This document shows positions 32,568 through 41,682 of a stretch of 64,000 bases of DNA, one piece after another. Location of the stretch: positions 2,666,001 through 2,730,000 of the forward strand of contig NC_015588.1 of NCBI RefSeq assembly GCF_000215105.1. The letters run 5' to 3'. The position numbers were made by a program, and so were the translations under genes. Every line of letters begins with the position of its first letter. Position 1 is the first letter of the stretch. Under the pieces are notes generated by a model. The model was given only the letters and a program-made list of their open reading frames with translations, was not told the DNA's origin and searched no databases. Source of the DNA: Isoptericola variabilis 225. Its GTDB lineage: Bacteria > Actinomycetota > Actinomycetes > Actinomycetales > Cellulomonadaceae.

Positions 32568-33824
32568 TCAGTGCGCGACGACGTCGAGACCCAGGTCCCG
32601 CAGGCGGCGGACGACGGCCTCGCAGTGCTCGGGACCCTTCGTCTCGAGCTGGAGCGTCACGAAGACCTCGGACACCCCCAGAGAGGTGTCGGTGCGGGTG
32701 TGCTCGACGTGCACGATGTTGGCGTCCGCGTCGGCGATGGTGCCGAGCAGGTTCGCGAGCGCGCCCGGCCGGTCGTCGATGCGCAGCCGCAGCTGCAGGT
32801 ACCGGCCCGCGGCCACCAGGCCGTGCTGGACCACCCGCAGCAGGAGCAGCGGGTCGATGTTGCCGCCCGAGAGCACCGGCACGATGGTGCCGGGCAGCTC
32901 GCCGGGGGCGTCCATGACGGCGGCGATCGCCGCGGCGCCGGACGGCTCGACGATGAGCTTGGCGCGCTCGGCCACGAGCAGGAGCGCCCGGGAGATCTGG
33001 TCCTCCGAGACCGTGCGGACCTCGACGCCGAGCCGGCGCAGCACCTCGAACGGGACGTCGCCCGGCGTCCCGACGGCGATGCCGTCGGCCATCGTGGCGC
33101 CCAGGCGGCCCGGCACGGGCCGGCCCGCCGCGAGCGACGCCGGGTACGCCGCGGCCTTGGCGGCCTGCACCCCGACCACCCGGACGTGCGGGGCGGCCTC
33201 GGCGAGCACCGTCGCGATGCCGGCCACGAGCCCGCCGCCGCCGAGCGGCACGACGACCGTGCCGACGTCGGGCACCTGCTCGAGGATCTCCGTGGCGACG
33301 GTGCCCTGGCCGGCGACGACGTCGCGGTGGTCGAACGGGTGGATGAGGACGCGCCCCGAGCGGGCCGCCTCCGCGCGGGCGGCGACGAGGGCCTCGTCGA
33401 CGCTCGTGCCGACCTGGCGCACCTCGGCCCCGTACCCGCGGGTCGCGACGAGCTTGGGCACCGACGCGTCGGTCGGCATGTAGACGACGGCGTGGATGCC
33501 GAGCATCTGCGCCGCGAGCGCGACACCCTGCGCGTGGTTGCCGGCGCTCGCCGCCACGACGCCCGCCGCCTTCTCGGCGTCGCTCAGGCGGCTCATGCGC
33601 GTGTACGCGCCGCGCACCTTGAACGAGCCCGCGCGCTGCAGGTTCTCGCACTTGAGCACGACGTCGGCACCTGCGATCTCGGACAGCGCGCGGAAGGCGT
33701 GGACCGGCGTGCGGGTCACGACGCCGTCGACCAGGCGTGCGGCGTCGCGGACGTCCGCGAGGGTCACGCGGTGCGTCGGATCGTCGCCGAGGGGGTCGGT
33801 GCGGTCCTGGGGGCCAAGGGTCAC
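32568..33824 (-). CDS. ilvA: threonine ammonia-lyase (threonine dehydratase) with ACT domain
   Basis: The 418-residue PLP enzyme converts threonine to 2-oxobutyrate, the first step towards isoleucine. The PLP lysine is K69 (AGSFKVRGAY), the glycine-rich phosphate loop is VPLGGGGLVAG (about 190-200), and an SGGNIDP motif is near 312. A C-terminal ACT-like regulatory domain (about 340-418) follows. Size fits the one-ACT type. GTG at 33824 overlaps the stop of the AI-2E gene. No ilv genes are near, and a catabolic role is possible. Confidence 0.9.
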   Translation of the reverse strand: MTLGPQDRTDPLGDDPTHRVTLADVRDAARLVDGVVTRTPVHAFRALSEIAGADVVLKCENLQRAGSFKVRGAYTRMSRLSDAEKAAGVVAASAGNHAQGVALAAQMLGIHAVVYMPTDASVPKLVATRGYGAEVRQVGTSVDEALVAARAEAARSGRVLIHPFDHRDVVAGQGTVATEILEQVPDVGTVVVPLGGGGLVAGIATVLAEAAPHVRVVGVQAAKAAAYPASLAAGRPVPGRLGATMADGIAVGTPGDVPFEVLRRLGVEVRTVSEDQISRALLLVAERAKLIVEPSGAAAIAAVMDAPGELPGTIVPVLSGGNIDPLLLLRVVQHGLVAAGRYLQLRLRIDDRPGALANLLGTIADADANIVHVEHTRTDTSLGVSEVFVTLQLETKGPEHCEAVVRRLRDLGLDVVAH

Positions 33825-35068
33825 GGCCTGTTCTCTCCTGCTGCGTCACCGGCGACGCGCGGCACGCCCTCGTCGGCTGCCTCAGCTCCGTCGCCGCTCG
33901 TGGTGCCGGCCGTGGTCCGGCCGGGCCAGAGCAGCGTACCGGGCAGCGTGGGCCGTCGACGCAGGAGCGGCACGTGGTCCTCGGTGCCGAGCTCGGGGAA
34001 CTTGTCGTGGCCGTGCAGGTACAGCAGCACGGTGTTGAGCACCGCGGCGAACGGCACCGCGAACAGCGCGCCGACGATGCCCGCCGCGAGCGAGCCCGCC
34101 GCCACGACGAGCACCACGGCGACCGGGTGCAGCGAGACCGCGTGGCCCATGAGGAACGGCTGCAGGATGTGGCTCTCGGCCTGCTGCACGAGCAGGACGA
34201 TGCCGAGCATGACGAGCGCGGACACCCAGCCCTGCGCCACGAGCACGACGACGACCGCGACCGCGCCCGTGACGATCGCGCCGATGATGGGCACGAACGA
34301 GCCGACGAACACGAGGATGCCGATCGGCAGCGCGAGCCCCGGCACGAAGAACGCCGCGCCGATGCCGATGCCGACGCCGTCGACGAGCGCCACGAGGATC
34401 TGCGTGCGCACGTACGCCGCGAGCGTCACGAGCCCGCGACGGCCCGCCTGGTGGACCTTCTCGCGCGCCCCGATCGGCAGGAGGTTGACGAGCCAGGTCC
34501 AGATCGTGCGGCCGTCCGACAGGAAGAAGATCGTGCAGAACAGCGCGATGAGCATGCCGACGAGCACGTGGCCGACTGTCGTCGCGGCACCCAGGGCGCC
34601 CGCGACGATGCTCGAGCTCGCGCTCGTGACCGAGCCCTGCAGCTGGTCGCCGAGCTCGGAGATCCGCGTCGAGTCGAGACCGAGCGGACCGTCGGAGAGC
34701 CAGCGCACGAGCTCCTGGAAGCCCGCGACCGCCTGCTCGCGCAGGTCGGTGAACCCGGTGATGAGCGAGCGGCCGGCCAGCGTGACGAGCGCCGCGACGA
34801 ACACGATGAGCCCGACGACCGCGATCGCGACCGCCAGCCCGCGCGGCACGCCGACGCGCTCCAGGGCCCGCCGCAGCGGGCTCAGCAGGATGGTCAGCAG
34901 CAGCGCGACGGCGACCGGCACGACGATCGTCTTGAGCGCGCCGAGCAGCCACACGAGGCCGGCCACGGCGGCGGCGATGAGCAGCAGCCGCCACGACCAG
35001 GACGCGGCGGACCGCACGCTGAGGGGGACGGTGTCGGAACCCCGCACGGAGGTCGGCTCGGCACTCAC
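33821..35068 (-). CDS. AI-2E family transporter
   Basis: The 415-residue membrane protein has about eight hydrophobic segments and the family pattern near VPIIGAIVTGAVAVVVVLVAQG. Family members export AI-2 (TqsA) or act in osmo-, pH- or siderophore-related traffic; specificity cannot be read. A charged C-terminal tail of about 60 residues follows the last helix. ATG at 35068. Its stop overlaps the ilvA start, so the genes are probably co-transcribed, though no functional link is known. Confidence 0.87.
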   Translation of the reverse strand: MSAEPTSVRGSDTVPLSVRSAASWSWRLLLIAAAVAGLVWLLGALKTIVVPVAVALLLTILLSPLRRALERVGVPRGLAVAIAVVGLIVFVAALVTLAGRSLITGFTDLREQAVAGFQELVRWLSDGPLGLDSTRISELGDQLQGSVTSASSSIVAGALGAATTVGHVLVGMLIALFCTIFFLSDGRTIWTWLVNLLPIGAREKVHQAGRRGLVTLAAYVRTQILVALVDGVGIGIGAAFFVPGLALPIGILVFVGSFVPIIGAIVTGAVAVVVVLVAQGWVSALVMLGIVLLVQQAESHILQPFLMGHAVSLHPVAVVLVVAAGSLAAGIVGALFAVPFAAVLNTVLLYLHGHDKFPELGTEDHVPLLRRRPTLPGTLLWPGRTTAGTTSGDGAEAADEGVPRVAGDAAGENRP

Positions 35069-35114
35069 GGCATCACCCTAAGCGGCGACCGCCCGTCCGG
35101 CCCGGCACGACGCG

Positions 35115-36332
35115 TCAGCCGAGCGCGCGCTCGAGATCGGCGAGCAGGTCCTCGACGTCCTCGATGCCGACCGACAGGCGCACGAGGTCCGACGGGACCT
35201 CGAGCGCCGAGCCCGCGACCGACGCGTGCGTCATGCGCCCCGGGTGCTCGATGAGCGACTCGACGCCGCCGAGCGACTCGGCGAGCGTGAACACGCGCGT
35301 GCGGGAGCACACCTCGAGCGCGGCCTCCTCGCTGCCCACGCGGAACGAGACCATGCCGCCGTAGTCGCGCATCTGCCGGGTCGCGAGCTCGTGGCCCGGG
35401 TGGGACGCGAGGCCCGGGTAGATCACCTGCTCGACCCGCGGGTGCTGCTCGAGCCAGCCGGCGACGGCGTGCGCGTTGGCGCAGTGCCGGTCCATGCGCA
35501 CGCCCAGCGTCCGCAGGCCGCGCAGCGTGAGCCACGCGTCGAACGGGCCCGCCACCGCCCCCGACGAGTTCTGGTGGAACGCGACCGCGTCGGCGACCGA
35601 GGTGCCGCCGTCGGGCGCCTGGAGACCGCCGGGCATCGCGGCGCCGTCGGCCACGACGAGCGCGCCGCCGACGACGTCGGAGTGCCCGCCGACGTACTTC
35701 GTCGTGGAGTGCACGACGACGTCGGCACCGAGCGCGATCGGCTGCTGGAGGTAGGGCGTGGCGAACGTGTTGTCGACGAGCAGGAGCGCGCCGGCGGCGT
35801 GCGCGAGCTCGGCCAGCGCGGCGATGTCGCTGACGCCGAGCAGCGGGTTGGTCGGCGTCTCGACCCACAGCACGCGCGTGCGGCCCTGCACGAGGGCCGC
35901 CTCGACCGCGTCGAGGTCGCTGAGGTCGACCGCGGTGTGGTCGACGCCCCAGGGTCCGAAGACCCGTGCTACAAGGCGGTACGAGCCACCGTAGGCGTCG
36001 TCGGGGATGACCACGTGGTCACCCGGGCGCAGCACGGCGCGCAGGAACGTGTCCTCCGCGGCGAGGCCCGAGGAGAACGCGAAGCCGCGCGCGGGCGCGG
36101 CACCCGACGGCGTCTCGGCGGCCGCGATCGCGGTCTCGAGCGCGGTGCGGGTGGGGTTGGCGGAGCGCGAGTACTCGTAGCCGCCGCGCAGCCCGCCCAC
36201 GCCGTCCTGCTTGTACGTGGACACCTGGTGGATCGGGGGCACGACCGCGCCCGTGGTGGGGTCGGGATCCTGCCCGGCGTGGATGGCACGGGTCGAGAAG
36301 CCGGTCGTGGACCAGTCGTCGTGGTGGGTCAC
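35115..36332 (-). CDS. metB: cystathionine gamma-synthase / gamma-lyase family enzyme
   Basis: The 405-residue PLP enzyme shows the Cys/Met-metabolism patterns GGYEYSRSANPTR (about 50), LLVDNTFATP (about 180) and the PLP lysine in HSTTKYVGGHSD (about 207). In actinobacteria this locus (Rv1079) is annotated MetB; the sequence alone does not separate synthase from lyase. With cbs at 47496 it completes transsulfuration. GTG at 36332 is the start; a longer frame would cross the broken amylase gene. Confidence 0.88.
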   Translation of the reverse strand: MTHHDDWSTTGFSTRAIHAGQDPDPTTGAVVPPIHQVSTYKQDGVGGLRGGYEYSRSANPTRTALETAIAAAETPSGAAPARGFAFSSGLAAEDTFLRAVLRPGDHVVIPDDAYGGSYRLVARVFGPWGVDHTAVDLSDLDAVEAALVQGRTRVLWVETPTNPLLGVSDIAALAELAHAAGALLLVDNTFATPYLQQPIALGADVVVHSTTKYVGGHSDVVGGALVVADGAAMPGGLQAPDGGTSVADAVAFHQNSSGAVAGPFDAWLTLRGLRTLGVRMDRHCANAHAVAGWLEQHPRVEQVIYPGLASHPGHELATRQMRDYGGMVSFRVGSEEAALEVCSRTRVFTLAESLGGVESLIEHPGRMTHASVAGSALEVPSDLVRLSVGIEDVEDLLADLERALG

Positions 36333-36342
36333 GCGGCCCAGC

Positions 36343-37029
36343 CTACGGAGCCGGGTCGGGCGACGCCTTCTGCGGGTACGGCGTCTCGCCGCGCTCCAGC
36401 ATCTCGACGAACCGGGCGGCGTTGCGCTCGCGCGTCTCGGCGCGCTTGGCCGTGACGATCCGGTGGTAGATCGCGAACCGGTTCTGCGAGGTGCGGACCG
36501 CCGGGTTCGTGGTGTCAAGGTCGGGCTCGAACGAGTAGAACCGGTGCCGGTACCAGGCGCCGGCCACGTCGTCGTACGTCCAGATGCCGTTCTCGACGCC
36601 GGGGAACACCTGCCCGTCCGCGGCGTCGCGCGGCTCGTCCTCGGACCACACGTACCAGTCGCGGTACCGGGAGCCGGGGTCAGATCGCGCCTCCTGGAAC
36701 CACGGGTCCTCGTCGCTCGTGTGGTTGACGACGAGGTCCAGGATGACGCGCAGGCCGCGCTCGTCCGCCTCGTCGAGCAGCTGCGCGAAGTCGCCCAGGC
36801 TGCCGAGCCGCGGGTCGACGCCGTAGTGGTCGGTGATGTCGTACCCGCCGTCGCGGCGCGGCGACGGGTGGATCGGGTTGAGCCACAGCGCCGTGATGCC
36901 CAGGCGGTCGAGGTAGTCGAGCCTCGTGATCATGCCCTGGAAGTCCCCGACGCCGTCGCCGTTCGAGTCCTGGAACAGCCCGACGTCGACGGAGTAGACG
37001 GCGGCGTTGCGGTACCAGCGGCGAGACAT
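36343..37029 (-). pseudogene. alpha-amylase (GH13) N-terminal half fused to a YdeI-like tail
   Basis: The 228-residue frame starts as a GH13 enzyme: WYRNAAVYSVDVGLFQDSN, then GDFQGM, ITALWLNPIHPSP and VILDLVVNHTSDEDPWF, as in trehalose synthase and oligo-1,6-glucosidases. It stops matching after LDTTNPAVR (about 183), before the barrel half holding the catalytic Asp, Glu and Asp. The last 45 residues, NRFAIYHRIVTAKRAETRER onward, match the end of the YdeI/OmpD-associated family. The reading frame is kept, so a deletion between two genes is the simplest cause. It cannot be an active amylase. ATG at 37029 is preceded by GAGGGG. Confidence 0.85.
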
Positions 37030-37193
37030 ACCCCTCCTCGGTCGACACACTGCCGCCCCCTGCCCGGACACGATGTCCCGGTGGCCGGTCGCTCGCACGA
37101 CGGCGGCACCCGTGTGACGGAACACGCGTGCGCGGGGCATGGTTGGGATCGGTGGGACCGCCGCGACCGGCGGGCCCGTAAGGAGGAAGCGCG

Positions 37194-37868
37194 ATGATCT
37201 TCGACAGCCTGTTCGGCGGCTCGGCCAAGACGACGATGGTCTCCCCCGAGGAGGCCCTGCCGGGCCGCGAGTCGCCCGTGCTGCCGGCGCCGCGCCCGCA
37301 CACCGTGCTCGGCACGTCGATCACGGGCCCGTGGCCCGAGGGCACGCGGGTGCTCTACCTGGCGATGGGCTGCTTCTGGGGCGCCGAGGAGATCTACTGG
37401 CAGGTCCCCGGCGTGGTGAGCACCGCCGTCGGGTACATGGGCGGCACGACGCCGAACCCCACCTACGAGGAGGTCTGCACCGCGCGCACGGGTCATGCCG
37501 AGACCGTGCTCGTCGCCTACGACCCCGCGCGCGTGAGCGAGGACGAGCTGCTGCGGATCTTCTGGGAGCGGCACGACCCCACCCAGGGCTTCCGCCAGGG
37601 CAACGACGTCGGGACGCAGTACCGGTCGGCGGTCTACTGGACGACGCCCGAGCAGGAGAAGGTGGTGCGCGAGACGGCCGAGGTCTACGGCCGGGTCCTC
37701 GCCGAGAAGGGCTACGACCCCATCACCACCGAGCTGCGGCCCGCGGCCGAGGCCGGCCCGTTCTACTACGCCGAGGACTACCACCAGCAGTACCTGAGCC
37801 CCGCGAAGCACCCGCACGGGTACCGCTGCCACGCGACGACGGGAGTGCCCTACCCGACGGCCGCGTAG
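37194..37868 (+). CDS. msrA: peptide methionine sulfoxide reductase A
   Basis: The 224-residue enzyme reduces S-methionine sulfoxide. The catalytic cysteine is C60 in [26 protein letters not shown] (about 131-148) follows, and the recycling cysteine is near the C-terminus (GYRCHATTG). Start ATG at 37194 has AAGGAGG at 37180-37186. It stands alone between the broken amylase gene and a convergent oxidoreductase. Confidence 0.95.
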   Translation: MIFDSLFGGSAKTTMVSPEEALPGRESPVLPAPRPHTVLGTSITGPWPEGTRVLYLAMGCFWGAEEIYWQVPGVVSTAVGYMGGTTPNPTYEEVCTARTGHAETVLVAYDPARVSEDELLRIFWERHDPTQGFRQGNDVGTQYRSAVYWTTPEQEKVVRETAEVYGRVLAEKGYDPITTELRPAAEAGPFYYAEDYHQQYLSPAKHPHGYRCHATTGVPYPTAA

Positions 37869-37881
37869 CCACCATCCCGGC

Positions 37882-37938
37882 CGGTGGTTCGAGGATGTTG
37901 CGTTATCGCCGGCATAGCGCAACGTTCTCGAACCACCG
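37882..37938. terminator. bidirectional stem-loop after msrA
   Basis: Arms 37882-37906 and 37914-37938 pair over 25 positions with one mismatch and two wobbles, loop 7 bases. It lies between convergent msrA and the NAD(P)-binding gene. Confidence 0.8.
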
Positions 37939-37963
37939 CCGGGCGGCGGGCGGCACGACGCCG

Positions 37964-38608
37964 TCAGTAGGCGACGGTGAAGCGCTCGCGACGGTGCGCG
38001 GGGTTGTCGATCTCGTCGACGAGCGCGAGCGCGAAGTCGGCGCCGGAGATGAACGAGGTGCCCTCGGCGTCGGTGAGCAGGACGTCGCCGCCCACGCGGT
38101 AGCGGCCGGTCGCCTCACCGGGCGCGTAGGCGCCGAAGACCGCGGCGGGGCTGAGGTAGAACCAGTCGAGGTCCTCGGGCGCACGGCGGAGGTCCTCGAG
38201 GATGCCGGCGAACTCGAGGGCCTCGGGCTTGTACTCCTCGGGGAAGGAGTCGGTGTCGACGAGGCGCGGCCCGCCCTCCGCCACGAGCAGCGAGCCCGCA
38301 CCACCGACGACGGCGAGCCGCGCGCCCTTGGCCCGCGCCGCCTCCGCCAGCTCCGCGTATGCCGGGGCGACCTTGCCCGCCATGTCGCCGCGGGGCGACA
38401 CCGCGGCGACCACGACGTCGGACTCGCTCGCGGCCGCGACCCGCGTGCCGTCATCGAGCAGCGAACCGGTGGTGTAGCGCACGCCCTCGACGCGCTGCTC
38501 GGGCAGCGAGCGGCTGATCGAGGTGACCTCGTGCCCGCGCGAGGCGGCCTCGCGGACGATGTGGCCGCCGGCGTACCCGGTGCCGCCGATGACGGTGATG
38601 CGAGCCAT
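37964..38608 (-). CDS. NAD(P)-binding Rossmann protein (NmrA/atypical SDR type)
   Basis: The 214-residue protein begins with ITVIGGTGYAGGHIVREA, a dinucleotide-binding loop, and continues as an atypical short-chain dehydrogenase without a clear Tyr-x3-Lys pair (FYLSPAAVFG). It is like the quinone or flavin-reductase-like stress proteins. ATG at 38608 faces a divergent HxlR-type regulator, the common arrangement for regulator-controlled oxidoreductases. Substrate unknown. Confidence 0.85.
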   Translation of the reverse strand: MARITVIGGTGYAGGHIVREAASRGHEVTSISRSLPEQRVEGVRYTTGSLLDDGTRVAAASESDVVVAAVSPRGDMAGKVAPAYAELAEAARAKGARLAVVGGAGSLLVAEGGPRLVDTDSFPEEYKPEALEFAGILEDLRRAPEDLDWFYLSPAAVFGAYAPGEATGRYRVGGDVLLTDAEGTSFISGADFALALVDEIDNPAHRRERFTVAY

Positions 38609-38633
38609 GCTCTGCTCCTCTGCTGGTCCATTT

Positions 38634-38648
38634 CTCTCCATCGGAGAG
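38634..38648. promoter_or_regulatory. inverted repeat between the oxidoreductase and hxlR-type gene
   Basis: CTCTCC-ATC-GGAGAG (38634-38648) is a perfect 6-bp inverted repeat, 26 bases before the oxidoreductase start. It is a candidate operator of the divergent HxlR regulator. The remaining gap also has a CTTA...TAAG pair at 38652-38672. Only the symmetry supports this. Confidence 0.45.
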
Positions 38649-38704
38649 TGACTTACGGACGGGGAGCATAAGGGCTAGACTGCGGAGGCCGCAAGGAGGG
38701 ACCG

Positions 38705-39073
38705 ATGACCGAGCTGCCGTTCGACCCGTACCGGCGCGCGTGCCCGAGCCGCACCGTGCTCGACCGCGTGGCGGACCGCTGGACCGTGCTCGTGGTCGGC
38801 GCGCTCGAGGGCGGTCCGCTGCGGTTCTCGCACCTCACGCAGCGGGTCGACGGCGTCTCGCAGAAGATGCTGACCCAGACGCTGCGCGGCCTCGAGCGCG
38901 ACGGCCTGGTCCGCCGCACCGTGCACGCCGAGGTGCCGCCGCGCGTCGAGTACGAGCTCACCGACGCCGGGCGCGCGGCGCTCGAGCCGCTGCGCGCGCT
39001 CGAGCGGTGGACGCTCGAGCACGCGGGCGAGGTGCTCGCCGCGCGCGAGGCGTACGACGCGCGCAACGGCTGA
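38705..39073 (+). CDS. HxlR-family transcriptional regulator
   Basis: The 122-residue winged-helix protein has the HxlR hallmarks: an N-terminal cysteine (C13 in RACPSRTVLD) followed by WTVLVVGAL, the LRFSHLTQRVDGVSQKML recognition helix and a VEYELTDAGRA wing. Such regulators sense electrophiles or redox through the cysteine. Its divergent neighbour is the likely target. ATG at 38705 has GGAGGGA at 38695. Confidence 0.9.
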   Translation: MTELPFDPYRRACPSRTVLDRVADRWTVLVVGALEGGPLRFSHLTQRVDGVSQKMLTQTLRGLERDGLVRRTVHAEVPPRVEYELTDAGRAALEPLRALERWTLEHAGEVLAAREAYDARNG

Positions 39074-39112
39074 GCACGCGCGGGTGTCGGCGACGGCTGC
39101 GACGATCGGATC

Positions 39113-40651
39113 GTGCTGCTCGCCGAGGTCGTCCGCACCCACGCCGCCGTCGCGGCCACGCGCTCGCGGCTGCGCAAGCGCGAGCTCCTCGCCGACGCGC
39201 TCCGGGCGGCGGAGCCGGGCGAGGAGGTCGAGGTCGTCGCGTCGTTCCTGTCCGGGCGCCCGCGCCAGCGCCGCACGGGCGTGGGCTGGCGCTCGCTCGC
39301 CGAGCTCCCGCCCGCGGCAGTCGAGCCGACCCTCACGCCGCTCGACGTCGACGACGCCCTGGAGGACCTGAGCCGGCTCGCCGGCGCGGGCTCCCAGGCG
39401 GCGCGCGCGGCCGCCGTCGCCGAGCTCTTCACGCTCGCCACGGCCGACGAGCAGGACTTCCTGCGCCGCCTCATGCTCGGCGAGCTGCGCCAGGGCGCGC
39501 TCGACTCGTTGCTGCTCGACGCGATCGCGGCAGCGGCGGACGTGCCGCTGAAGACCGTCCGGCGCGCGGCGATGTTCAGCGCCCTGTCCGGCCCGATCGC
39601 CCGCGCCGCGCTCACCGGCGGCGCCGCAGCGCTCGAGGACTTCCGCCTCGAGGTCGGTCGCCCGGTACGGCCGATGCTCGCCTCGTCGGCGCCCGACGTG
39701 GCGGCCGCGCTCGAGCGCTTCGGCGGCGCGACCGTCGCCGCCGACCTCAAGCTCGACGGCATCCGCGTGCAGGTGCACAAGTCCGGGCGCGACGTCGCGG
39801 TGTTCACGCGCTCGCTCGACGACGTGACCGAGCGGCTGCCCGAGGTGGTCGAGCTCGCGCGCTCGCTCGACGCCGTCCACGCCGTGCTCGACGGGGAGGC
39901 GATCGCGCTCGACGACGCCGGCAGGCCGCGGCCGTTCCAGGAGACGATCGCACGCACCGGCAGCCACGACGCCGAGGCCCACGCCGGCACGACGCCGCTG
40001 ACCGCCTACTTCTTCGACGTGCTCCACCTCGACGGCAGTGACCTCGTCGACGCCCCGGCACGCGAGCGGCTCGAGGCGCTCGAGCGCGCCGTGCCGCCGG
40101 CGGGCGTCGTGCCGCGGCGGGTCACGGCGGACGCGGGCGAGATCGCCGACTTCTTCGCCGAGACCGTCGCCGCCGGGCACGAGGGGCTCGTCATCAAGGA
40201 CCTCGACGCGCCCTACGAGGCCGGACGCCGCGGCGCCGCGTGGGTCAAGGTCAAGCCGCGGCACACCCTGGACCTCGTCGTCCTCGCCGTCGAGCAGGGT
40301 TCCGGGCGCCGTCAGGGATGGCTGTCGAACATCCACCTGGGCGCTCGCGACCCGGCCACGGGCGGCTTCGTCCTGCTCGGCAAGACCTTCAAGGGGATGA
40401 CCGACGAGATGCTCGAGTGGCAGACGAAGCGGTTCACCGAGCTCGAGACGCACCGCTCGCAGGGCGGTCAGGTCGTCCACGTCCGGCCCGAACAGGTGGT
40501 CGAGATCGCGTTCGACGGCATCCAGCGGTCGAGCCGCTACCCCGGCGGCGTGGCGCTCCGGTTCGCCCGGGTGCTGCGCTACCGCGACGACAAGACGGCC
40601 GACGAGGCCGACACGATCGACACCGTCCGCTCGCTCGCCGGGCTCGGCTAG
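39113..40651 (+). CDS. ligB: ATP-dependent DNA ligase (LigB type)
   Basis: The 512-residue ligase seals nicks with ATP. The adenylated lysine is K213 in ADLKLDGIR; motifs at FTRSLDDVTERLPEV, VLDGEAIALD, HEGLVIKD and AWVKVKP follow in order. The N-terminal helical domain (about 1-170) and the C-terminal OB domain fit Mycobacterium LigB (Rv3062), which is dispensable beside the NAD ligase LigA. No Ku or polymerase domain is attached. GTG at 39113. Confidence 0.93.
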   Translation: MLLAEVVRTHAAVAATRSRLRKRELLADALRAAEPGEEVEVVASFLSGRPRQRRTGVGWRSLAELPPAAVEPTLTPLDVDDALEDLSRLAGAGSQAARAAAVAELFTLATADEQDFLRRLMLGELRQGALDSLLLDAIAAAADVPLKTVRRAAMFSALSGPIARAALTGGAAALEDFRLEVGRPVRPMLASSAPDVAAALERFGGATVAADLKLDGIRVQVHKSGRDVAVFTRSLDDVTERLPEVVELARSLDAVHAVLDGEAIALDDAGRPRPFQETIARTGSHDAEAHAGTTPLTAYFFDVLHLDGSDLVDAPARERLEALERAVPPAGVVPRRVTADAGEIADFFAETVAAGHEGLVIKDLDAPYEAGRRGAAWVKVKPRHTLDLVVLAVEQGSGRRQGWLSNIHLGARDPATGGFVLLGKTFKGMTDEMLEWQTKRFTELETHRSQGGQVVHVRPEQVVEIAFDGIQRSSRYPGGVALRFARVLRYRDDKTADEADTIDTVRSLAGLG

Positions 40652-40706
40652 CGCGAGGCCGGGGCGGCGCCGAGCGCACGCCCCGGGCCGGAGTCCGGTC
40701 AGGCCG

Positions 40707-41546
40707 TCAGGCGGACCCGCCGCGGCGGCGCACCAGCACAATCGTCGTCGCGCCCACCGCGACGAGCGCGAGCGCGGCCACGACGAGCGTCGTGACCTGC
40801 GCACCGGTCATCGCCAGGCTGGGCGCGTCGACGGCGCCGGGCGTCGCCTCCACGCCCGGCGCGGCGTCGTCGGACGTGTCGGCCACGAGCTCGACGTCCT
40901 CGGCGTCGACGGCGGTGCCGTCGGTCGGAGCCGGCGTCGCGGTCGGGGTCAGGGTGACCGGCTGCTCGTCGGTGCCCTCGGGGGCCTCGCCCTCGTCGGT
41001 CGTGGCCGGCTCGTCGGCCGACGCGGGTGCGTCCTCCTCGGGGCCGGCGGTCCCGGGCGGCGTGGTCGTCGCCGTCTCGTCGCCCGGCTCCTGCGCCGGC
41101 GCCGCCACGTACGCGACCGCGTAGTGGCTGATCGCCTTGAGCTTGCCGCCGGTCGGGTACGCGATCTCGAGCTCGGCGACCGGCTCGTCGAGGACGACGA
41201 TCTTCGGGCCCTCGCCCCGGCTGGTCGACCCGGCCTTGACGCAGTACGAGGAGATGAGCATGCCGTCCGGCGCGGTGAGGGTGACCGTCGTCTGCTCGCC
41301 CCCGACGTCGGTCTTGGGCACGTCGAGGTCCGGACACACCTGGCCGTCGTAGGAGAAGGTGGCGTCGGGCCAGGAGTAGGTCGTCCCCTCGTGCTCGGCG
41401 GTGCCGCCGTCCCACCGCTCGCCGACCTCCGCGTCCCCCGGTCCCGGCGGCGTGGCCGGCAGCGCCGGCGCGGAGAGTGCCGAGGCCGGCCCCGCCAGGG
41501 CGGCGGTGACCAGCAGGGCGGCGGAGATCAGGGCAGGTCGGCGCAC
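40707..41546 (-). CDS. sortase-anchored (LAxTG) surface protein
   Basis: The 279-residue protein starts with a signal peptide (about 1-27, ending ASALSA). A central domain of about 110 residues has two cysteines and a YSWPDATFSYDGQVC stretch. A Pro/Thr/Glu/Ala linker follows, then LAMTG, a hydrophobic helix and a RRR tail, the sorting signal used by class E sortases in high-GC Gram-positives. GTG at 41546 has GAGGAG upstream and gives a proper signal peptide; the longer frame to 41606 does not. The outer domain was not recognised. Confidence 0.85.
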   Translation of the reverse strand: MRRPALISAALLVTAALAGPASALSAPALPATPPGPGDAEVGERWDGGTAEHEGTTYSWPDATFSYDGQVCPDLDVPKTDVGGEQTTVTLTAPDGMLISSYCVKAGSTSRGEGPKIVVLDEPVAELEIAYPTGGKLKAISHYAVAYVAAPAQEPGDETATTTPPGTAGPEEDAPASADEPATTDEGEAPEGTDEQPVTLTPTATPAPTDGTAVDAEDVELVADTSDDAAPGVEATPGAVDAPSLAMTGAQVTTLVVAALALVAVGATTIVLVRRRGGSA

Positions 41547-41682
41547 GGGCGCTCCTCGGAGGACGAGACGGTGGTGGCGTGCGACGCGGCGTCGCGTGCG
41601 CGGCACGACGGCCGCACCCGGCGATCGTAGCGAATCGGACAGGTGCCGTCATACCCGTGCGGACGGGTGAAAAAGGCGGTGA

